6,167 bases of DNA from Alphaproteobacteria bacterium (GTDB lineage Bacteria > Pseudomonadota > Alphaproteobacteria > Acetobacterales > Acetobacteraceae): the NCBI GenBank assembly GCA_013298245.1, contig JAAFHD010000224.1, positions 1 to 6,167 on the forward strand, written 5' to 3'. Shown piece after piece: positions 1 through 5,568 of this stretch. The notes beneath the pieces were generated by a model. That model saw only the letters and a list, made by a program, of their open reading frames with translations, searched no databases and had not been told where the DNA came from. The translations under genes were made by a program, and so were the position numbers. Within the stretch, counting starts at the first letter, position 1. Each line of letters starts with the position of its first letter.

Positions 1-158
1 ATGCGGCGCGCAGGGCGGCGACGGATGCGCTGCTGGATCGGGCCTTGTTCCATGCGCGGCCGGCGGCGTTTGCGCGGTTCAAGGCAGCGCTGGATGCGCC
101 TGCGAAACCCAATGCGAAACTGCGCAAATTAATGGCCTCGCGCGCGCCGTGGGATTGA
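1..158 (+). CDS. DUF1778 (TacA-like) type II antitoxin, C-terminal part
   Basis: This open frame enters from the left edge (first full codon at base 3) and stops with TGA at 156-158, so only about 51 C-terminal residues are visible. The visible end reads LDRALF, then FARFKAALDAP, then PNAKLRKLMASRAPWD. The pattern of a leucine-rich helix, an F..F...LD.P stretch, PN..L..L and a terminal PW(D) is typical of DUF1778 antitoxins such as TacA. In that family an N-terminal ribbon-helix-helix binds the operator, and the C-terminal tail shown here wraps the GNAT toxin and blocks it. The next gene is a matching GNAT toxin that overlaps this one by 10 bases, which strongly supports the call. The DNA-binding half and the promoter lie outside the window. 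Confidence 0.85.
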   Translation, partial: AARRAATDALLDRALFHARPAAFARFKAALDAPAKPNAKLRKLMASRAPWD

Positions 159-637
159 GTGCGCCGGAGCCGCTGGCGGGTCATCATGATCTGTCGGGGT
201 TCGAGAGTGGCGAGCCGCTTTTGGATGAGTGGTTGCGCCGGCGTGCGGCGGGGAACCAGGCATCGGGCGCGTCGCGCAGTTTTGTCGCGTGCGATGGGGA
301 TGTGGTGCGCGGGTTCTATTGCCTGTCGGCGGGGGCGGTGGCGCTGGCCGCGGCGCCCGGGCGCATCAGGCGCAACATGCCGGAGCCCATTCCGGTGATC
401 GTGCTGGGGCGCCTGGCGGTGGATCGGGCGTGGCATGGGCAGGGTGTGGGGCGGGCGCTGTTGCGCGATGCGGCGCGGCGCGCGGTGCAGGTGAGCGAGG
501 TGCTGGGCGTGCGCGCGCTGATGGTGCAGGCGATGAATGATGGTGCGCGGCAGTTCTATGCGGCGTGCGGGTTCGTGCCGTCGCCGGTGGATGCGATGCT
601 GTTGATGGTGGTGATGCAGGACCTGAAAGCGTTTTGA
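149..637 (+). CDS. GNAT-family acetyltransferase toxin (TacT-like)
   Basis: The 162-residue protein has the usual length and layout of TacT-type toxins. The N-terminus reads SAPEPL...H.LSGFESGEPLLDEWL, then a strand beginning at SRSFVAC near residue 42. The acetyl-CoA loop is RAWHGQGVGRA at 93-103 (Q98, G99, G101), and a late QFYAACGF has the candidate catalytic Tyr at 137. Characterised relatives acetylate the amino group of aminoacyl-tRNA and stop translation; that is family knowledge, and the tRNA target here is unknown. The start is GTG at 149, inside the antitoxin gene, with no visible Shine-Dalgarno, so translation is probably coupled to the antitoxin. A TTG two codons later is an alternative. 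The 10-base overlap fits an antitoxin-first operon. The acyltransferase motifs look intact. Confidence 0.88.
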   Translation: MGLSAPEPLAGHHDLSGFESGEPLLDEWLRRRAAGNQASGASRSFVACDGDVVRGFYCLSAGAVALAAAPGRIRRNMPEPIPVIVLGRLAVDRAWHGQGVGRALLRDAARRAVQVSEVLGVRALMVQAMNDGARQFYAACGFVPSPVDAMLLMVVMQDLKAF

Positions 638-681
638 CAGGCCGATTCATCGCCCAAGCTGAAGCCTGGACGGATCGGACT

Positions 682-1482
682 TCAGGCGAGGGTGAGGATC
701 ACCAGCATCAGCGCGCCAAGCCCGATGCGATACCAGCCGAAGGGCGTGAAGCCGATGCGGCCGATGAAGGCGATGACGGCGCGCACCACGACCAGTGCGA
801 CGACGAAGGCGGTGATGAAGCCCACCGCGATCAGGCCGAAGCCATCCAGCGAGAGTTCGGCGCGCGCCTTGAACATGCTGTAGGCGGCGGCGGCCAGCAT
901 GGTGGGGATGGCGAGGATGAAGCTGAATTCCGCGGCCGTGCGGCGTTCGACGCCGAGCATGAGTGCCGCGATGATGGTGGCACCCGAGCGGGATGTGCCG
1001 GGGATCATGGCGAGCGCCTGGCCGAGGCCGATGAGCAATGCGGTGAGGGGGCCGATTTCGGGGACGGAGTGGATGGTCGGCGTGTGGCGCATGCGCTCGA
1101 TCAGGATGATGGCGATGCCGCCGATGATCAGCGCGATGCTGACCACCCAGGGGTTGAAGAGGAGTGACGTGATGGTGCCGTGCAAAGTGGCGCCCAGGAT
1201 CATCGCCGGGATGAAGGCCAGGATGATGTTGGTGGCGTAGAAACGCTCGGCGCTGCCGGCGGTCCACATGCCGCGCAGGATGCCGATGAGCTTGGGGAAA
1301 TACAGCACCACGACGGCGAGGATGGCGCCGAGCTGGATGGCGATTTCGAACACCTTTCCGGGCGGGCCGCGGAAGCCGATGGCGTAGCCCAGAAGGATCA
1401 GGTGGCCGGTGGAGGAGATGGGGAGGAATTCGGTGATCCCCTCCACCACGCCCATCAGGAAGGCGGCGAGATACTGGTCCAT
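682..1482 (-). CDS. uppP: Undecaprenyl-diphosphatase UppP (BacA)
   Basis: This is an integral membrane phosphatase that turns undecaprenyl diphosphate into undecaprenyl phosphate, recycling the lipid carrier for peptidoglycan and other envelope polymers; the E. coli homologue gives bacitracin resistance. The 266-residue product has both family signatures: EGITEFLPISSTGH at 14-27 (E14, E18 and H27) and PGTSRSGAT at 161-169 (R165). Hydrophobic helices run through the rest, including a LGAILAVVVLYF segment and the C-terminal GLIAVGFITAFVVALVVV segment. I chose the ATG at 1480-1482 because homologues begin just before this point and because it overlaps the stop of the upstream gene as TGATG. An in-frame ATG at 1515 adds 11 residues but has no ribosome-binding site. 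No strong Shine-Dalgarno precedes 1482, so translation is probably coupled to mlrC. All key residues are present. Confidence 0.95.
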   Translation of the reverse strand: MDQYLAAFLMGVVEGITEFLPISSTGHLILLGYAIGFRGPPGKVFEIAIQLGAILAVVVLYFPKLIGILRGMWTAGSAERFYATNIILAFIPAMILGATLHGTITSLLFNPWVVSIALIIGGIAIILIERMRHTPTIHSVPEIGPLTALLIGLGQALAMIPGTSRSGATIIAALMLGVERRTAAEFSFILAIPTMLAAAAYSMFKARAELSLDGFGLIAVGFITAFVVALVVVRAVIAFIGRIGFTPFGWYRIGLGALMLVILTLA

Positions 1483-2936
1483 CAGGCCCACGGGTCCGGG
1501 GTTTTGGGCCACCATGGGGTGGCGATGCGGGTGAGCGGGATGGCGGCGAATTCGCGCATGATGCCGATGGGGGCGGCGGCGTAGCGGATCTGTTGGGCGA
1601 TGGGTTCGAAGGCGGCGTAGAAATGCTGGGAGGATTTCACGACGACCAGGCGTTTGTCGGCAAGCGTGCAGCCGAGGGCTTCGAACATATCGGGGCTGAA
1701 GACCTGTTGGCGGAGCGACCCCAGGATGATGTGGATGCCGTTGTGTTCCACCCAGGCGGCGCGGCCGACCTCGGCGATGCCGCCCGAGAGGCCGCGTTGC
1801 TTGTGGTTATCTGAGAGCTTGTGGATGGTAACGAGGAGATCCAGCGGGTCGCCGGACATGGCGCCGCATTTGCCGCCGATGCGCAATTGCAGGCGCGCGC
1901 CCTCGCCGGCGTCGAAGCAGAATTGCACGGCGATCGGGTCCCAGAACATCGCGATGGCCGCATCCTTGATGCCGCGCGCGACCATGCGTTCCAGGAAGGC
2001 TGTGCAGTCGGCGGGCGCGCCGCCGCCGGCATTGTCGGAGGTTTCGGCGACGACGGTGGTGCCGTCCGCGGCATATGCGGCGTCGATGGCGGCATCGACG
2101 GTGTCGAAGTGGCGCGCGGTTTGTTCGCGCATCGCCCAGATGCGTTGGGCGTAGCGTTCGGCGGCGGCTTGCGCGATGGCGATGTCGCCGTCGGCGATGG
2201 CGACCATTTGCGCGGCGACTTCGGGCACATCGCCCCACGGAAAACCATGCGCGAAGGAGAGCGAGAGGATGCCCTCGCGGCCTTCTTCGGCCAGCATGTC
2301 ATCGACCAGGCCGCGCGTGGGTTGGAAGGGTGTGAGCCACATATTGACCATGCGCAGCGGGCGGTAGGCGATGACCGGGCGGATTTCCCGGCGCGCCGCG
2401 CGCAGTGCCAGGTCGAACAGGTCGCGCGCGCGGTCGGCGATGTCGGTGTGCGGGTATTCCTTGTAGATGACGATGAGGTTCGAGGCCGCGCGCAGCGTTT
2501 CTGTCAATGAACAATGCAGGTCGAGTTCGACGCCGATGATGGTGTCGGGGCCGGTAATGGCGCGCACGCGGGCGACCAGGTCGCCTTCGCAGTCTTCGTA
2601 GCCCTCGGCGACCATGGCGCCGTGCAGGTTCAGCAGCACGATATCCACCGGGCCGGCGGCGTAGAGATCGGCGAGGATGGTGTCGCGCAATTCCTCATAG
2701 ATGGCGCGGACCGTGATGCCGCCGGGCTGGGCTTGCGCGCAGAGGCTTTCGTGCACGGCGATGCCATGGGCTTCGGCCATGCTGCGCCATTCGATCAGCG
2801 CGATATTGCCCCAGGCGGGCGGTTCGCGGCTGGCGTCCGCGCGGTGGTAGCGCTCGCCGAAGAAACCGGCGCGGCCGGTGGGCAAGGGCGAGAAGGTGTT
2901 GGTCTCGGTCAGCAGTGCGGCCATGAAGAGCTTCAT
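1482..2936 (-). CDS. M81/MlrC family metallopeptidase
   Basis: The 484-residue protein is full length for the M81 family (DUF1485 plus MlrC C-terminal domain), named for the Zn-dependent enzyme that clears the last step of microcystin breakdown in Sphingomonas. Visible family blocks are TETNTFSP at 10-17, LNLHGAMVAEGYEDCEGDL at 102-120, ELDLH at 137-141, YKEYPHTD at 158-165, AHGFPWGDVPE at 229-239, SDNAGGGAP at 300-308 and SSQHFYAAFEPIA near 435-447. E11, H105, D139, H141 and H163 are the likely metal or catalytic residues by family analogy. Most M81 proteins are not microcystin degraders, and the substrate here is unknown. No signal peptide is seen, so it is probably cytoplasmic. The start at 2936 is set by the conserved MKLFMAALLTETN beginning; the open frame extends 73 codons upstream, but those residues are arginine/proline-rich and run over the divergent gene. 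There is no Shine-Dalgarno. It is followed directly by uppP. Confidence 0.9.
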   Translation of the reverse strand: MKLFMAALLTETNTFSPLPTGRAGFFGERYHRADASREPPAWGNIALIEWRSMAEAHGIAVHESLCAQAQPGGITVRAIYEELRDTILADLYAAGPVDIVLLNLHGAMVAEGYEDCEGDLVARVRAITGPDTIIGVELDLHCSLTETLRAASNLIVIYKEYPHTDIADRARDLFDLALRAARREIRPVIAYRPLRMVNMWLTPFQPTRGLVDDMLAEEGREGILSLSFAHGFPWGDVPEVAAQMVAIADGDIAIAQAAAERYAQRIWAMREQTARHFDTVDAAIDAAYAADGTTVVAETSDNAGGGAPADCTAFLERMVARGIKDAAIAMFWDPIAVQFCFDAGEGARLQLRIGGKCGAMSGDPLDLLVTIHKLSDNHKQRGLSGGIAEVGRAAWVEHNGIHIILGSLRQQVFSPDMFEALGCTLADKRLVVVKSSQHFYAAFEPIAQQIRYAAAPIGIMREFAAIPLTRIATPWWPKTPDPWA

Positions 2937-2942
2937 GGGGGC

Positions 2943-2971
2943 ATGGTGGCGCGGCGCGGGCCGGGCGCCAA
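2943..2971 (-). promoter_or_regulatory. Possible mlrC promoter, leaderless arrangement
   Basis: On the minus strand a -35-like TTGGCG (2966-2971) is separated by 17 bases from a -10-like CACCAT (2943-2948). The hexamers match consensus at only about 4/6 and 3/6 positions. The A of the mlrC ATG lies seven bases past the -10, so the transcript would start at the start codon. This agrees with the lack of a Shine-Dalgarno, but in such GC-rich sequence chance matches are common. Confidence 0.25.
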
Positions 2972-3003
2972 GGTGACCTTGGAGGTCATTGCTTTGATGA
3001 CCT
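2969..3003. promoter_or_regulatory. Nested palindromic operator cluster between mlrC and the XRE gene
   Basis: Three overlapping inverted repeats lie in the divergent intergenic region. CAAGGTGACCTTG (2969-2981) is a perfect 13-base palindrome around one central base. TGACCT-TGG-AGGTCA (2974-2988) is a perfect 6-base inverted repeat with a 3-base gap. AGGTCAT and ATGACCT (2983-2989 and 2997-3003) form a perfect 7-base inverted repeat with a 7-base gap. The half-site AGGTCA or its complement therefore occurs three times. The region is noticeably less GC-rich than its surroundings. It overlaps the candidate mlrC -35 box and sits just upstream of the XRE gene, so the XRE protein is the natural candidate binder, controlling itself and mlrC; the binding is inferred. 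Confidence 0.6.
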
Positions 3004-3025
3004 GCGCGCGCGCATCGTCCGCCGC

Positions 3026-3796
3026 ATGAACGCACCCGAATTCGGCGGCATGCTGCGCGAATGGCGGCAGTCGCGGCGCTTGTCGCAGCTGCGCCTGGCG
3101 GAGGAAGCCGGCATCTCCGCGCGGCATTTATGCTGCCTGGAAAATGGCCGCGCACGGCCCAGCCGCGAGATGGTGCAGCTGTTGGGCGGCGTGCTGGATT
3201 TGCCGCTGGCGATCCGCAATGCGCTGCACCAGGCGGCGGGTTTTGTGCCGCCGCATGCCGCGCAAGGCGCGACGGCGCCCGCGCTGCAAGCAGCCCTGCA
3301 CGCGCTGCTGGAGGGCCATGCGCCGCACCCCGCCTTCATTCTCGATGGCGGCTGGAATGTCGGGCTGCGCAACGCGCCGGCGGAGCGATTCTTCGCGCCC
3401 TTCCGCGCGCGCTACAGCATGCCGAAAGGCCTGGCGGGCAATGCGATGCATGTGGTGTTTCACCCCGGCGGGCTGCGGCCGGCGATCATCAACTGGGCGG
3501 AATACGCCGTGCATATGCTGCAGATCTTGCAGCGCGAGGCGGCGCTGGGCCTGCCAGGCACGCGCGAATTGCTGGCCGCCGTCATGGGCTATCCGGACGT
3601 GCCGCGGCCCTGGGGGGCGGCGGTGCCGGCGGCGCCGATCGTGACCATGCAGCTGGCCTTGGGCGCGAAACGCTTCGCGCTGTTCTCCACCTTCACCGCC
3701 TTCGCCATGCCGGCCGATGCCGCGCTGGAACGCCTGAAGATCGAAAGCTTCCACCCGGCCGATGACGCGACGGCCCAAGCCCTGAGGAAATCATGA
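3026..3796 (+). CDS. XRE-family regulator with MmyB-like ligand-binding domain
   Basis: The 256-residue protein has an N-terminal helix-turn-helix of the XRE/Cro-C1 type at about residues 7-60 (LREWRQSRRLSQLRLAEEAG followed by ISARHLCCLENGRARPS) and then the MmyB-like (MLTR) ligand-binding domain to the C-terminus. The latter is recognised by FHPGGLRPAIINW at 145-157 and by the ending FALFSTFTAFAMPADAALERLKIESFHPADDATA. Family members are PAS-fold, ligand-responsive transcription regulators; the ligand here cannot be told. The start at 3026 gives the normal N-terminus, but there is no clear Shine-Dalgarno. It is divergent from mlrC across 89 bases that contain palindromes, and its last codons overlap the next gene by four bases (ATGA), so the two form an operon. 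It is probably autoregulated. Confidence 0.9.
   Translation: MNAPEFGGMLREWRQSRRLSQLRLAEEAGISARHLCCLENGRARPSREMVQLLGGVLDLPLAIRNALHQAAGFVPPHAAQGATAPALQAALHALLEGHAPHPAFILDGGWNVGLRNAPAERFFAPFRARYSMPKGLAGNAMHVVFHPGGLRPAIINWAEYAVHMLQILQREAALGLPGTRELLAAVMGYPDVPRPWGAAVPAAPIVTMQLALGAKRFALFSTFTAFAMPADAALERLKIESFHPADDATAQALRKS
3784..3789 (+). promoter_or_regulatory. Ribosome-binding site for the NTF2-like gene
   Basis: GAGGAA lies three bases before the ATG at 3793, inside the last codons of the XRE gene. Together with the ATGA overlap it fixes the start of the downstream gene and shows coupled translation. Confidence 0.6.
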
Positions 3797-4230
3797 CCGA
3801 CGAACTCGCCGAACTGCGCGCCATCAACGCGCATTTCATCCACAACTACATCACGCGCGATGTCGCCGCGCATGACGCGCTGCTGCACCCGGAGTTCATC
3901 GGCATCACCAGCAAGGGCGCGCGCATCAGCCGCGCTGAATATCTGCGCTATTGGGCGACGGCGTTTCACCCGGATGTGGTGGTGTATTGGGACACGCGCG
4001 ATGAAAGCATCACTGTCGCGGGCGACACGGCGCTGGTGCGCGCGACCAACCGGCATGTGATCACCCGCGACGGCGCGGAGGTGGCGGGCATGACCACCTA
4101 TACCGACACCTATGTGCGCCACGATGGGCGCTGGCGTTGCATCCAGGCGCAGCTGACGCCGGTGGCGCCGGGCGCGCAGCCCGGGGATGAGGGGATTGTC
4201 AGCGTGTATCTGCGGGGGGTGAAGCAGTAG
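3793..4230 (+). CDS. NTF2-like superfamily protein (DUF4440/SnoaL-like)
   Basis: The 145-residue protein has the pattern of small NTF2-fold proteins of the DUF4440/SnoaL group. An N-terminal helix (ELAELRAINAHFIHNYITRDVAAHDALLHPEFIGIT) is followed by ISRAEYLRYW, then alternating strands VVYWDTRDESITVAGDTALVRATNRHVI, then MTTYTDTYVRHDGRWRCIQAQLTPV. The fold makes a cone-shaped pocket used by some relatives as an enzyme and by others only for binding, so no reaction can be assigned. It has no signal peptide and is probably cytoplasmic. It overlaps the upstream XRE gene by four bases and has a good ribosome-binding site, so the two are co-expressed. The stop codon TAG at 4228-4230 coincides with the first bases of the inverted-repeat element that follows, so the last residues of the ancestral protein may have been different. 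Confidence 0.85.
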   Translation: MTDELAELRAINAHFIHNYITRDVAAHDALLHPEFIGITSKGARISRAEYLRYWATAFHPDVVVYWDTRDESITVAGDTALVRATNRHVITRDGAEVAGMTTYTDTYVRHDGRWRCIQAQLTPVAPGAQPGDEGIVSVYLRGVKQ

Positions 4231-4247
4231 GGTCCAAATGCGATCAG
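4228..4247 (+). repeat. Left terminal inverted repeat
   Basis: Twenty bases, starting TAGGGTCCAAAT, that are the exact reverse complement of 4372-4391. The first three bases double as the TAG stop codon of the NTF2-like gene. Pairing stops at the next base on either side, so the repeat boundaries are sharp. Confidence 0.85.
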
Positions 4248-4371
4248 GTTCGCGTCCGATGGCCGAGGACTGTGTGGCAGTCCGCCAGGAAGGGTGCGCA
4301 GCCGATGCTGGTTGCATCGGCAAGCGGCCTGACGCCGCGGATGCCGCGCGGGACCGGCCAGCGGGCCGAAG

Positions 4372-4391
4372 CTGATCGCATTTGGACCCTA
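4372..4391 (-). repeat. Right terminal inverted repeat
   Basis: Exact reverse complement of 4228-4247, reading CTGATCGCATTTGGACCC followed by TA. It touches the GC-rich palindrome that starts at 4392. Confidence 0.85.
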
Positions 4392-4415
4392 TGGGGGCCG
4401 GCACGCCGGCCCCCA
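4392..4415 (-). terminator. GC-rich hairpin after the TRAP receptor gene
   Basis: TGGGGGCCGGC (4392-4402) and GCCGGCCCCCA (4405-4415) are perfect 11-base arms around AC. The hairpin begins seven bases beyond the dctP-type stop codon on the minus strand, the expected place for a transcription terminator. Neither side has a T run, so it is not a canonical intrinsic terminator; it may stabilise the 3' end or work in both directions. Confidence 0.6.
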
Positions 4416-4422
4416 CGAAGCA

Positions 4423-5505
4423 TTACCGCGCGGCGGCGGCACCGAACGCGAAGTTGTCGAAGCTGTTCTCCACGACGCGGTGCCACTGATACATCTCGCC
4501 GCGATACGCCAGGTAGCTTTCCATGATGGTGCGGAAGCGAGGGTTCTGGCGGGCCAGATCCGCGTTCAGCGCCTCATTGGCGTTCCAGGCGGCTTGCAGC
4601 ACCTCGCGCGGCCAGAAGCGCAGCTGCGCGCCGGCTGCCACCAGGCGACGCAGCGCCTGCGGGTTGAGGTGGTCGTAGCGGCTGGTCATGTCGCTATCGG
4701 CCTCGGCGCAGGCGACGTCGAGCGCGTGCTTATACAGGTCCGGCAGGGCGTTATAGGCGCGCAGGTTGGACATGAAGTGCAGGCGCGCGCCCGGCTCCCA
4801 GAAGCCTGGGGCGTAGTAGAAGCGTGCCACGCGCACGTAGTTGGCGCGTTCATCGTCGTGCGGGCCGACGAATTCCGCCGCGTCGATCACGCCGCGTTCC
4901 AGGGATGGGTAGATGTCGGCCGGCGCGATCAGCGTGGGTGCGGCGCCCAGGCGGGTGAACAACTGGCCCGCCAGGCCGGTGATGCGGAACTTCAGGCCGT
5001 TCAGGTCCTGCACGCTGCGGATTTCATTGCGGAACCAGCCGCCCATCTGCGCGCCGGTGTCGCCCGCGGTGATGCCGTGGATGTTGTATTCGCGGAACAG
5101 GTCGTTCGCGAGTTGGTTACCGCCGCCATGGCGGAACCAGGCCGTCATCTGCCGGAAGTTCAGGCCGAACGACATGGCAGTGAAGGGCGCGAAGGCCACG
5201 TCCTTGCCGATGTAGTAATAGGCGGCGGTATGGCCGGCCTCGATCGTCCCGGCCTGCACCGCGTCCAGCACCTGCAGGCCGCCGACGATTTCGCCGGCAG
5301 GGAAGACCTGGATGCGGAAGCGGTTTTCGGTGAGCTGCGCGACGCGCGCGGCGATGCGCTCCATCGTGCCGTAGAGCACGTCGAAGACGCGCGGGAAGCT
5401 GGATTGGGCGCGCCAGCGGACTTCAGGGTTGGCTTGCGCCAGCGCGGGGGCGGCGAAGGCGACGGGGGCAGCCGCGGCTGCGCCCAGGATGAGGCGACGA
5501 TCCAT
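4423..5505 (-). CDS. TRAP transporter substrate-binding protein, DctP family (TakP-like)
   Basis: This is a periplasmic solute receptor for a TRAP transporter, which uses ion gradients to import organic acids. The 360-residue precursor starts with MDRRLILGAAAAAPVAFAAP and an ALAQA cleavage region near residue 25; the Arg pair suggests possible Tat export. The core has FRITGLAGQLFTRLG at 173-187 with R174, the family's carboxylate-binding arginine, then APADIYPSLERGVIDAAEFVGPHDD. Q153 and E211 also match positions that in TakP (2-oxoacid receptor) contact ligand and sodium, but the usual Trp after the Glu is Phe212 here. A 2-oxoacid or similar carboxylate is the likely ligand. The start at 5505 is fixed by GGAGGA six bases upstream; an ATG at 5538 would spoil the signal peptide. 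No DctQ or DctM membrane subunit is in the window, so it is an orphan receptor as seen here. Confidence 0.92.
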   Translation of the reverse strand: MDRRLILGAAAAAPVAFAAPALAQANPEVRWRAQSSFPRVFDVLYGTMERIAARVAQLTENRFRIQVFPAGEIVGGLQVLDAVQAGTIEAGHTAAYYYIGKDVAFAPFTAMSFGLNFRQMTAWFRHGGGNQLANDLFREYNIHGITAGDTGAQMGGWFRNEIRSVQDLNGLKFRITGLAGQLFTRLGAAPTLIAPADIYPSLERGVIDAAEFVGPHDDERANYVRVARFYYAPGFWEPGARLHFMSNLRAYNALPDLYKHALDVACAEADSDMTSRYDHLNPQALRRLVAAGAQLRFWPREVLQAAWNANEALNADLARQNPRFRTIMESYLAYRGEMYQWHRVVENSFDNFAFGAAAAR

Positions 5506-5511
5506 TGTGTT

Positions 5512-5517
5512 TCCTCC
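5512..5517 (-). promoter_or_regulatory. Ribosome-binding site of the TRAP receptor gene
   Basis: GGAGGA on the minus strand, six bases before the ATG at 5503-5505. It is the strongest Shine-Dalgarno in the window and decides the start against the ATG 33 bases upstream. Confidence 0.8.
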
Positions 5518-5535
5518 GGGAAGTGACGATGCGTC

Positions 5536-5564
5536 CATGTAGCGCGGGCGCGCGGGCGCGTGAA
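5536..5564 (-). promoter_or_regulatory. Possible promoter of the TRAP receptor gene
   Basis: A -35-like TTCACG (5559-5564) and a -10-like TACATG (5536-5541) on the minus strand are separated by 17 very GC-rich bases. Matches to consensus are about 4/6 and 3/6. It lies in the 63-base gap after the DUF4149 gene; read-through from that gene is the alternative. Confidence 0.25.
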
Positions 5565-5568
5565 GCGT

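Larger units (their letters stand above)
4228..4391. mobile_element. MITE-like non-coding element with perfect 20-bp terminal inverted repeats
   Basis: The two ends, 4228-4247 and 4372-4391, are perfect inverted copies of each other over 20 bases (left end TAGGGTCCAAATGCGATC...). Both ends carry TA, which suggests a TA target duplication around 18-base terminal repeats, as in IS630/Tc1-mariner elements. At 164 bp there is no room for a transposase and no credible reading frame, so this would be a non-autonomous MITE moved by an enzyme encoded elsewhere. The interior contains further short hairpins. It fills almost the whole space between the NTF2-like gene and the end of the TRAP receptor gene. 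A structured RNA or a bidirectional terminator is an alternative reading; a second copy elsewhere in the genome would decide for the MITE. Confidence 0.65.

Noticed and set aside
638..681. Weak inverted repeat GCCTG/CAGGC near 664-687 between the GNAT and uppP stops as a terminator
   Set aside because: Only five pairs with a 14-base loop and no T run, so not supported as a terminator.
565..1167. Plus-strand open frame of 200 codons opposite uppP
   Set aside because: Very rich in D, E, G and H, the usual product of reading a hydrophobic membrane gene backwards; uppP on the other strand has all its motifs.
1821..2510. Plus-strand open frame of 229 codons opposite the M81 gene
   Set aside because: Shadow of a well-supported gene, with no recognisable domain or ribosome-binding site.
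2937..3155. 73-codon N-terminal extension of the M81 gene
   Set aside because: Arg/Pro/Ala-rich, not part of the family, and it overlaps the divergent XRE gene and its control region.
3589..4416. Minus-strand open frame of 275 codons spanning the XRE and NTF2 genes and the MITE-like element
   Set aside because: Crosses two real genes and a non-coding repeat; low-complexity composition and no domain.
4480..5526. Long plus-strand open frame of 348 codons opposite the TRAP receptor gene
   Set aside because: It is the antisense shadow of a clear DctP-family gene in GC-rich DNA; its composition (many H, R, A, G, V) matches no family I recognise.
5541..5560. GC-alternating tract between the DUF4149 and TRAP genes as a regulatory repeat
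   Set aside because: Short GCGCGGGC-type runs are expected by chance at this base composition.
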